Source: Aporrectodea caliginosa
Taxonomy: Eukaryota; Annelida; Clitellata; Crassiclitellata; Lumbricidae
DNA: 64,000 bases
Direction: 5' to 3'
NCBI GenBank assembly: GCA_020284085.1
Contig: JACEVL010000150.1
Span: 615,116 to 679,115, forward strand
In this document: positions 55,060-64,000 of the stretch, one piece after another
Position numbering within the stretch: position 1 is the first letter of the stretch
Layout: each line of letters starts with the position of its first letter
Program-made: the position numbers and the translations under genes
The notes under the pieces: generated by a model
Told to the model about the DNA's origin: nothing
The model's database searches: none
What the model saw: the letters and a program-made list of their open reading frames with translations, nothing else

Positions 55060-55990
55060 TAGACAATGCTATATAAAGGAAGACATTACAAGACTTTGAC
55101 CAAACCTGAGAAGAGCTCTAAATATGACAGATGACGGAATAGAATTGAGATAATTTCTTTGCACCAATCGCTGTTACATTACATTACATTAATCTGTACC
55201 TGAAGTGCCTTCGACTGGATCAGGGTCGAATAATTATTGTGAAGCCCATCTTTGCAGGTTGCCCTAGCTATTTACCCGGTCGGTCTGTGCACTGGGTGCT
55301 CTGGTAGAGGGTAGCCCGGACTTCGGCTTCCGAGAGCACTAGATAACTTGTCATGCAGTCATCGAGATGAGTGCTTCGAGTGCTTTCATCGACTGTAACT
55401 GAAGACATCCATCCACTTTGGCTGATTAGGAAGATATGTAGTTCCGATGAAGTGATTGGGTAGGAGTAGGGGAGGGAAGGGAAGGGAAGGGAAGGAGAGG
55501 GTGGTGGGGAGTGGGATTGAGAGGAGGATCGGTTGAATGTCTCATCAATGCCAGGTTTTTATTAAGTCTTTGAGATGATCCTAAATGGAAGCATATTAAA
55601 CCGGATCTGTTTTTCTTCTGTTGTTTTTTTGCACTGTCTTCTGGTACTCCATCTTTTGTCCATGTGCCTCTGCAGACGTCTGTGCATATGTGTGTTTGTG
55701 TGTGTATTTGTTTGTGTCTCTATGGTGTGTTCTGGATTTTGTTCCTATGCTCACTCTTAAAAGTGCAACTCTGTCTCAAAAAGCTGTTGTGCCTCTGGTG
55801 TATACCAAGATGAGACTGCTTAAGATAAGAAGACAAAATGAAAGGTCAAGATACAATGCAATGCAAATGTAGTTTAGATAAGATAAGATAAGAAAATAAG
55901 TATCTTATAGGATGAAGTAGGATTGAATTGAGGACATGACATTACAAATAAGATAAGAAAGCATAAGACAAGAATGATTCAAATGATGAA
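55060..55990. other. Unannotated stretch
   Basis: No gene. It contains a short GGGAA run (about 55470-55495) and GATAA runs (about 55875-55895). Confidence 0.4.
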
Positions 55991-55994
55991 TATC

Positions 55995-58900
55995 ATTTTG
56001 TTTGTCTATCTGTGTGTTTGTTTGTCTACTTGTGTGTTTGTTTGTCTATGTGTATGTTTGTTTGGCTACCCTGTGTTTGTTTGTCTACCTGTGTGTTTGT
56101 TTGTCTGCCTTTGTATTTGTTTGTCTACCTGTGTGTTTGTTTGTCTGCCTTTGTATTTGTTTGTCTACCTGTATGTTTGTTTGTCTACCCTTGTGTTTGT
56201 TTGTCTACCTGTGTGTTTGTTTGTCTGCCTTTGTATTTGTTTGTCTATCTGTGTGTTTGTTTGTCTGCCTTTGTATTTGTTTGTCTATCTGTGTGTTTGT
56301 TTGTCTGCCTTTGTATTTGTTTGTCTATCTGTGTGTTTGTTTGTCTGCCTTTGTATTTGTTTGTCTACCTGTATGTTTGTTTGTCTACCCTTGTGTTTGT
56401 TTGTCTACCTGTGTGTTTGTTTGTCTGCCTTTGTATTTGTTTGTCTACCTGTATGTTTGTTTGTCTACCCTTGTGTTTGTTTGTCTACCTTTGTATTTGT
56501 TTGTCTACCTGTGTGTTTGTTTGTCTGCCTTTGTATTTGTTTGTCTACCTGTATGTTTGTTTGTCTACCCTTGTGTTTGTTTGTCTACCCTTGTGTTTGT
56601 TTGTCTACCTGTGTGTTTGTTTGTCTGCCTTTGTATTTGTTTGTCTATCTGTGTGTTTGTTTGTCTGCCTTTGTATTTGTTTGTCTATCTGTGTGTTTGT
56701 TTGTCTGCCTTTGTATTTGTTTGTCTATCTGTGTGTTTGTTTGTCTGCCTTTGTATTTGTTTGTCTATCTGTGTGTTTGTTTGTCTGCCTTTGTATTTGT
56801 TTGTCTACCTGTATGTTTGTTTGTCTACCCTTGTGTTTGTTTGTCTACCTGTGTGTTTGTTTGTCTGCCTTTGTATTTGTTTGTCTACCTGTATGTTTGT
56901 TTGTCTACCCTTGTGTTTGTTTGTCTACCTTTGTATTTGTTTGTCTACCTGTGTGTTTGTTTGTCTGCCTTTGTATTTGTTTGTCTACCTGTATGTTTGT
57001 TTGTCTACCCTTGTGTTTGTTTGTCTACCCTTGTGTTTGTTTGTCTACCTGTGTGTTTGTTTGTCTGCCTTTGTATTTGTTTGTCTATCTGTGTGTTTGT
57101 TTGTCTGCCTTTGTATTTGTTTGTCTATCTGTGTGTTTGTTTGTCTGCCTTTGTATTTGTTTGTCTATCTGTGTGTTTGTTTGTCTGCCTTTGTATTTGT
57201 TTGTCTATCTGTGTGTTTGTTTGTCTGCCTTTGTATTTGTTTGTCTACCTGTATGTTTGTTTGTCTACCCTTGTGTTTGTTTGTCTACCTGTGTGTTTGT
57301 TTGTCTGCCTTTGTATTTGTTTGTCTACCTGTATGTTTGTTTGTCTACCCTTGTGTTTGTTTGTCTACCTTTGTATTTGTTTGTCTACCTGTGTGTTTGT
57401 TTGTCTGCCTTTGTATTTGTTTGTCTACCTGTATGTTTGTTTGTCTGCCTTTGTATTTGTTTGTCTATCTGTGTGTTTGTTTGTCTGCCTTTGTATTTGT
57501 TTGTCTACCTGTATGTTTGTTTGTCTACCCTTGTGTTTGTTTGTCTACCTGTGTGTTTGTTTGTCTGCCTTTGTATTTGTTTGTCTATCTGTGTGTTTGT
57601 TTGTCTGCCTTTGTATTTGTTTGTCTACCTTTGTATTTGTTTGTCTACCTGTGTGTTTGTTTGTCTGCCTTTGTATTTGTTTGTCTACCTGTGTGTTTGT
57701 TTGTCTGCCTTTGTATTTGTTTGTCTATCTGTGTGTTTGTTTGTCTGCCTTTGTATTTGTTTGTCTATCTGTGTGTTTGTTTGTCTGCCTTTGTATTTGT
57801 TTGTCTATCTGTGTGTTTGTTTGTCTGCCTTTGTATTTGTTTGTCTACCTGTGTGTTTGTTTGTCTGCCTTTGTATTTGTTTGTCTACCTGTATGTTTGT
57901 TTGTCTACCTTTGTGTTTGTTTGTCTACCTGTGTGTTTGTTTGTCTGCCTTTGTATTTGTCTGTCTATCTGTGTGTTTGTTTGTCTGCCTTTGTGTTTGT
58001 TTGTCTACCTGTGTGTTTGTCTGCCCGTGTATTTGTTTGTCTATCTGTGTGTTTGTTTGTCTGCCTTTGTATTTGTTTGTCTATCTGTGTGTTTGTTTGT
58101 CTGCCTTTGTATTTGTTTGTCTACCTGTATGTTTGTTTGTCTACCCTTGTGTTTGTTTGTCTACCTGTGTGTTTGTTTGTCTGCCTTTGTATTTGTCTGT
58201 CTATCTGTGTGTTTGTTTGTCTGCCTTTGTGTTTGTTTGTCTACCTGTGTGTTTGTCTGCCCGTGTATTTGTTTGTCTATCTGTGTGTTTGTTTGTCTGC
58301 CTTTGTATTTGTTTGTCTATCTGTGTGTTTGTTTGTCTGCCTTTGTATTTGTTTGTCTATCTGTGTGTTTGTTTGTCTGCTATCTTTGTGTGTTTGTTTG
58401 TCTACCTTTGTGTTTGTTTGTCTACCTGTGTGTTTGTTTGTCTGCCTTTGTATTTGTCTGTCTATCTGTGTGTTTGTTTGTCTGCCTTTGTGTTTGTTTG
58501 TCTACCTGTGTGTTTGTCTGCCCGTGTATTTGTTTGTCTATCTGTGTGTTTGTTTGTCTGCCTTTGTATTTGTTTGTCTATCTGTGTGTTTGTTTGTCTG
58601 CCTTTGTATTTGTTTGTCTACCTGTATGTTTGTTTGTCTACCCTTGTGTTTGTTTGTCTACCTGTGTGTTTGTTTGTCTGCCTTTGTATTTGTCTGTCTA
58701 TCTGTGTGTTTGTTTGTCTGCCTTTGTATTTGTTTGTCTACCTGTGTGTTTGTTTGTCTGCCTTTGTATTTGTTTGTCTACCTGTATGTTTGTTTGTCTA
58801 CCCTTGTGTTTGTTTGTCTACCTGTGTGTTTGTTTGTCTGCCTTTGTATTTGTCTGTCTATCTGTGTGTTTGTTTGTCTGCCTTTGTGTTTGTTTGTCTA

Positions 58901-60980
58901 CCTGTGTGTTTGTCTGCCCGTGTATTTGTTTGTCTATCTGTGTGTTTGTTTGTCTGCCTTTGTATTTGTTTGTCTATCTGTGTGTTTGTTTGTCTGCCTT
59001 TGTATTTGTTTGTCTACCTGTATGTTTGTTTGTCTACCCTTGTGTTTGTTTGTCTACCTGTGTGTTTGTTTGTCTGCCTTTGTATTTGTCTGTCTATCTG
59101 TGTGTTTGTTTGTCTGCCTTTGTATTTGTTTGTCTACCTGTGTGTTTGTTTGTCTGCCTTTGTATTTGTTTGTCTACCTGTATGTTTGTTTGTCTACCCT
59201 TGTGTTTGTTTGTCTACCTGTGTGTTTGTTTGTCTGCCTTTGTATTTGTCTGTCTATCTGTGTGTTTGTTTGTCTGCCTTTGTGTTTGTTTGTCTACCTG
59301 TGTGTTTGTCTGCCCGTGTATTTGTTTGTCTATCTGTGTGTTTGTTTGTCTGCCTTTGTATTTGTTTGTCTATCTGTGTGTTTGTTTGTCTGCCTTTGTA
59401 TTTGTTTGTCTACCTGTATGTTTGTTTGTCTACCCTTGTGTTTGTTTGTCTACCTGTGTGTTTGTTTGTCTGCCTTTGTATTTGTCTGTCTATCTGTGTG
59501 TTTGTTTGTCTGCCTTTGTGTTTGTTTGTCTACCTGTGTGTTTGTCTGCCTTTGTATCTGTGTGTTTTGTTTGTCTGTCTATCTGTTTGTTTGTCTATCT
59601 GTGTGTTTGTTTGTCTGCCTTTGTATTTGTTTGTCTATCTGTGTGTTTGTTTGTCTGCCTTTGTATTTGTTTGTCTATCTGTGTGTTTGTTTGTCTGCCT
59701 TTGTATTTGTTTGTCTATCTGTGTGTTTGTTTGTCTGCCTTTGTATTTGTCTGTCTATCTGTGTGTTTGTTTGTCTGCCTTTGTGTTTGTTTGTCTACCT
59801 GTGTGTTTGTCTGCCCGTGTATTTGTTTGTCTATCTGTGTGTTTGTTTGTCTGCCTTTGTATTTGTCTGTCTATCTGTGTGTTTGTTTGTCTGCCTTTGT
59901 GTTTGTTTGTCTACCTGTGTGTTTGTCTGCCCGTGTATTTGTTTGTCTATCTGTGTGTTTGTTTGTCTGCCTTTGTGTTTGTTTGTCTACCTGTGTGTTT
60001 GTCTGCCCGTGTATTTGTCTGTCTATCTGTGTGTTTGTTTGTCTGCCTTTGTGTTTGTTTGTCTACCTGTGTGTTTGTCTGCCCGTGTATTTGTTTGTCT
60101 ATCTGTGTGTTTGTTTGTCTGCATTTGTGTTTGTTTGTCTACCTGTGTGTTTGTCTGCCCGTGTATTTGTCTGTCTATCTGTGTGTTTGTTTGTCTGCCT
60201 TTGTGTTTGTTTGTCTACCTGTGTGTTTGTCTGCCCGTGTATTTGTTTGTCTATCTGTGTGTTTGTTTGTCTGCCTTTGTATTTGTTTGTCTATCTGTGT
60301 GTTTGTTTGTCTGCCTTTGTATTTGTTTGTCTACCTGTATGTTTGTTTGTCTACCCTTGTGTTTGTTTGTCTACCTGTGTGTTTGTTTGTCTGCCTTTGT
60401 ATTTGTCTGTCTATCTGTGTGTTTGTTTGTCTGCCTTTGTGTTTGTTTGTCTACCTGTGTGTTTGTCTGCCCGTGTATTTGTTTGTCTATCTGTGTGTTT
60501 GTTTGTCTGCCTTTGTATTTGTTTGTCTATCTGTGTGTTTGTTTGTCTGCCTTTGTATTTGTTTGTCTATCTGTGTGTTTGTTTGTCTGCCTTTGTATTT
60601 GTTTGTCTACCTGTGTGTTTGTTTGTCTGCCTTTGTATTTGTCTGTCTATCTGTGTGTTTGTTTGTCTGCCTTTGTATTTGTTTGTCTACCTGTATGTTT
60701 GTTTGTCTACCCTTGTGTTTGTTTGTCTACCTGTGTGTTTGTTTGTCTGCCTTTGTATTTGTCTGTCTATCTGTGTGTTTGTTTGTCTGCCTTTGTGTTT
60801 GTTTGTCTACCTGTGTGTTTGTCTGCCCGTGTATTTGTTTGTCTATCTGTGTGTTTGTTTGTCTGCCTTTGTATTTGTTTGTCTACCTGTGTGTTTGTTT
60901 GTCTACTTGTGTGTGTGTTTGTCTACCTGGGTGTTTGTTTGTCTGTCCATGTATTTGTTTATCTATCTGTGTGTTTGTCC
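55995..60980. repeat. 5-kb satellite, 20-bp monomer, about 250 copies
   Basis: The monomer is close to GTTTGTTTGTCTACCTGTGT, with TATCTG, GCCTTTGTAT, ACCTGTAT and ACCCTTGT variants. From about 58020 a 16-bp shortened unit (TTTGTCTGCCCGTGTA) recurs in longer multi-monomer blocks. Because 20 is not divisible by three and no variant creates a stop, all three + frames stay open for about 1670 codons, reading Cys/Leu/Val-rich repeats; this is an artefact. One break (GCTATCTTTGTGTG) lies near 58380 and another near 59545. Confidence 0.97.
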
Positions 60981-60999
60981 AAAGACTGAGTATCCAATC

Positions 61000-62550
61000 A
61001 GATTAATTATTGTGAGGAGTGAGCTTAGAAGTTGTTTCACATGACCTTTGTCTACATTTAAACTGGGTCATAGGGATTGTATGTCAGGTCAAGCAAGGGT
61101 CATTTTTCGGAGGCTGCATGTACTGAAACTCATATCTGACTGCAGCTACAGATTACATCCACTGACATCACTTGACCCGGGTCTGGAAAAGTCAAAGTTG
61201 GAGAGTCATAGCTGGATGTTGTTTCAGCACTAAATGCAGTACTACTTGGAGTTGACCGGAAGTTGCACAATATAAATTGCAATTGAAACTGTAATGGCAC
61301 ATTTTGCAATGCCACTTAACACATTAACAACGAGTTGCACCATTGGTTTCCCAGTCACTTTTAGTACACGCTCGTCGTTAACATGTTAAAGCATCTCAAA
61401 GTCTCAGTTACTTTAATTACTGCCCCATTATTAATTAATTAATGCACATATACGTTATATGCGTTATATACAGATGCAGATAAATGGTACGCACTTATAT
61501 CGTAACCTTTGAGGGGTTTGTAAAAAGAAACTACCTGTATGTAAAGTCGAGATATTTAGGATGTATATATTAGATCAGAAAGCATTTATTATTTATTCAT
61601 TTCCTTTTAAGAATTTTTCAGAGTAAGTAAGTAATTAGTCACGGACACAATGTATTTATGAAGTTGAAATGCTAACTTTTATTTGATCGAAATTAAACAG
61701 AACTTTAATTTGGTCTATAATATATCAGAAATTAAATAGAACTTTAATTTGGTCTATAATATATCAGAAATTAAACAGAACTTTAATTTGGTCTATAATA
61801 TATCAGAAATTAAATAGAACTTTAAGTTGGTGCAAACTGAACTTTTATGTAGTGCATTGCATAATGTGATGTCGCCGGTAGGTAGCAGCACTATGTTCTA
61901 TTGATTCAAGGGCAGCAATATTATTTTACATGGTGATTGGTTGCAAGCCAAGGGATCCTGACAATTACCTACATTTCTGTGTGGTAAAGTTCGATTGAGG
62001 CAGGGCTGTTCCAAGCAGGTGAACATGCCCCATGGGTTCTAAATTAATAATCCCCTGCCCCGGACGTACTGAAGGTACCAGACATACCTTCACTAGTATC
62101 ACTGAGATATAAATTACAGCAATTGCCTACCCAGTTGGTCTGTGTTGACTCCAGCCTGAGATCAACTGCTGTATGGGCAAAGGCGAGAACAGCAGTGTGC
62201 TGGTATATTGGGCTGTCCCCTGCTGGCTCATTATACTTTAAAGTAATTTCTAGATTCTAGAAACGTCCGTGGGTGTCAGGGATTAGATTTATGGCTCTAC
62301 TACCCGCCTTTGGACTGATATGCGGGCCACTGCATGATTAGTTTTTTTGATGTCTCTGTTAGTGTCTAGTTTCTACAACACAAACGGAACGTGAGATATG
62401 TGCACATTCACATATATGCTACCTAGTGGATTAATGTATGATATATTCTTATGTTGGTGAGACTTAGTGGTCTAATCTGCATCAGCCAGGGAGTTGTGCT
62501 GTGTAATGATTAGATCTACTGTGATCCGGTACAGTTATCAATCTCATCTG
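61000..62550. other. Unannotated stretch
   Basis: Apart from the 39-bp tandem repeat I see no gene. Confidence 0.4.
61690..61825. repeat. 39-bp tandem repeat, about 3.5 copies
   Basis: The unit holds AACAGAACTTTAATTTGGTC and TATAATATATCAGAAATTAA. Confidence 0.92.
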
Positions 62551-62559
62551 TACATTATC

Positions 62560-62740
62560 GTATCATATCTGAGAATATGTAAAGCGCCTCTTACAGTACT
62601 AGCTATTCAGAGGCGCTCTCAGCGTGACAGCCCTAGGAAGTCGATCCGCAGACCGGAGAGGGCGGGAAGAGACAGCAGATAGAGGTTTGCACATTAAGTC
62701 AAACAGATATTTAGGAGCTAGGCCCAGTTGAGTCCATTAT
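62560..62740 (-). mobile_element. L2/CR1-like LINE tail, relative of 5405-5730
   Basis: Minus-strand reading LGLAPKYLFDLMCKPLS then the 3' end AGAGGCGCTTTACATATTC. It shares the AP.YL.DLM.KP block and terminal AAGAGGCGCTTTACA with the copy at 5.4 kb. Confidence 0.55.
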
Positions 62741-63214
62741 GTCCAGACTTCATGTAGTCCAGGATCATCAGTCTCAGCATTTTCCTTTTGGTTACATTGT
62801 AGGAATTTAAAACTAATATTTTGATGCAATACAGTGCATCAGCTGACTCTTTGTTTAAGATAATTTGTCGGTCATGTGACCCAAGACTTGAAAAATGTCA
62901 GCAACTTGATCTTGCCTAGTATAATTCTTGTCCTGTTCCTACAACATGATGCTAGCTATTCATCATTTGATATTTTCGAGATTTCCTGTTACCGGTACTG
63001 AATCCTGTCATTTCATTGATACCCTGCTTCCCATGATCGTCATGCCTCATGACATAGTCATGTTGCAACTTTATCTACACATGTCTTTGGGTCCGTGCAC
63101 TGCAAGTAGGATATGAGCACGATGCAGTGCTTGTGAAGCCACTCTGCCCAACTTCTGCCATAGAGAAACATTATTAGTATTTTGTAATTAAACAAGTATG
63201 AAAAGAGACATATT

Positions 63215-63215
63215 A

Positions 63216-63290
<75 letters not shown>

Positions 63291-63320
63291 TAATGATAAT
63301 AATTATTATTATTATTTTTG
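63215..63320. repeat. (AAT)n microsatellite
   Basis: About 75 bp of AAT triplets followed by ATT triplets, making a small palindrome-like junction. Confidence 0.95.
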
Positions 63321-63359
63321 TATGCCCCGAGGTACACATGATCTCTCAGAGACTTAAGC

Positions 63360-63760
63360 ATTAATTAAGTGTAGTAGGAAAACGTCTGGAATGGCATCTA
63401 TTCGTCGTTGAGATCCAGTGTTGCAAAAGTTCCGTGGAAAGCGACCACATTGAACCGCTGGACCATAACAGATACGTGCTGAAATAGGTATAGGTCTATA
63501 GGAGGTCTCGCTTGCATCTCCTGACATCGTGCTGAGGCTGTGTCCCAGGGATGAAACAAAGGCCAAGCATTCAGCACTCACCAGGCCCATGGTGTCGAAG
63601 GCCAGGGGGACAAAGTGATGGACGGCTGTGAGCTGGGTTTACTTAGTATTTTTCCGAGCAGTCGCCATCTCGGCCGCAGCCCCAGCTGTCAGAGAAGTAC
63701 TCGGTAGGTATGAGACGGCCAGGGTGTCCGTGACCGTCACATCCCAAACCAGGCTCCGAA
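63360..63760 (-). mobile_element. Retroelement nuclease-like tail, decayed
   Basis: Minus-strand reading LVWDVTVTDTLAVSYLPS, GAAAEMATARKNTK, a stop, then HHFVPLAFDTMGLVSAECLA and LSTMSGDASETSY. It follows the same order as 3027-3650 (LAWDVTVSDT, GEAAERATVSKRVKY, HDFVAVAMETGG, SYLFQR). It contains an in-frame stop and a later frameshift. Confidence 0.65.
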
Positions 63761-64000
63761 AAATAATAAGACGAATTGTATAGCACCGTAGCACAGTCAA
63801 GGTCGAAGGAAAGGTTGCTGTACATGAGTTCAAAAAGTCAATAACGGTTGGATTGTTTAAAAGCTAGGTCTTGAGCCAAGAGAAAAGGTGGCACAAGAGT
63901 TGCAAGGGTGGGTTTTACTGAGGAGGAAGAAGATTGGAAGGCAGACAGAATCGATCTGGAAGAGGTGAGACTTTAGTTTGGAGTGGAAAGCCTGAGTGGT
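63757..64000 (-). mobile_element. L2/CR1-like LINE 3' end (runs off the window)
   Basis: In the minus direction it reads QAFHSKLKSHLFQIDS near the window edge (the F.S.LK.HLF signature at the end of L2/CR1-type ORFs), then a non-coding part containing CTCATGTACAGCAACC and the end GGTGCTATACAATTCGTC with a short TTATTATT tail. Confidence 0.65.

Noticed and set aside
55974..61044. Three overlapping forward ORFs of 1664-1680 codons
   Set aside because: They are the three frames of one 20-bp satellite that contains no stop in any phase; the products are cyclic Cys/Leu/Val strings.

Overview
This is a gene-poor, repeat-rich window from a metazoan nuclear genome. It contains spliced exons of two animal cell-surface genes, tRNA-derived SINEs, L2/CR1-like LINE debris, hAT-like and piggyBac-like DNA transposons, Ty3/Gypsy-type LTR retrotransposons, long microsatellites and two multi-kilobase satellite arrays. 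There are no operons, ribosome binding sites or CRISPR. The repeat types, and a strongly over-represented palindromic octamer TAGGCCTA (19 exact copies counted), suggest a marine invertebrate, possibly an echinoderm or other deuterostome; this placement is an inference.

Layout. 0-9.5 kb: dispersed short repeats, microsatellites and broken LINE/retroelement pieces (endonuclease start at 2.4 kb, nuclease-like tail at 3.0-3.6 kb, reverse-transcriptase tails at 5.4 and 6.8 kb). 9.5-13.0 kb: a satellite made of 25-bp and 20/21-bp monomers. 13.2-14.8 kb: more retroelement fragments. 14.86-21.14 kb: a piggyBac-like element (TTAA target sites, 13-bp inverted ends) carrying a 157-bp hAT MITE and a complete non-autonomous LTR retrotransposon with a 1196-codon Gag-containing ORF. 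21.3-23.2 kb: a foldback repeat, GTAT and GGT microsatellites and two abutting tRNA-SINEs. 23.76-25.36 kb: a hAT-like deletion derivative whose intact ORF joins the zinc finger to the dimerisation domain. 25.5-27.74 kb: exons of a cadherin-repeat gene (+). 31.39-32.19 kb: a hAT-like element with a perfect 8-bp target duplication. 33-36.9 kb: LINE fragments and CTGT repeats. 37.2-45.3 kb: a four-layer nest, in which a SINE-like repeat is split by a hAT element, itself split by a second hAT element, itself split by a full-length LTR retrotransposon with a 1635-codon Gag-Pol ORF. 46.5-47.7 kb: a LINE tail and a 373-bp hAT MITE. 49.37-52.08 kb: the first three exons of an LDL-receptor-related gene (+). 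52-56 kb: intron-like or intergenic DNA with a SINE. 56.0-61.0 kb: a 5-kb 20-bp satellite open in all three + frames. 61-64 kb: LINE and nuclease-fragment debris.

How the parts relate. The two LTR elements share LTRs, primer-binding region, Gag, protease and polypurine tract. The copy at 38-43 kb encodes integrase, reverse transcriptase and RNase H, in the unusual order integrase before reverse transcriptase that is known from Gmr1-like Ty3/Gypsy elements. The copy at 16-20 kb has lost these enzymes but keeps one long ORF, so they look like an autonomous/non-autonomous partner pair. LTR identity within each copy is almost complete, so both insertions look young, and both lie inside older DNA transposons. 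The host genes appear only as partial exon sets.
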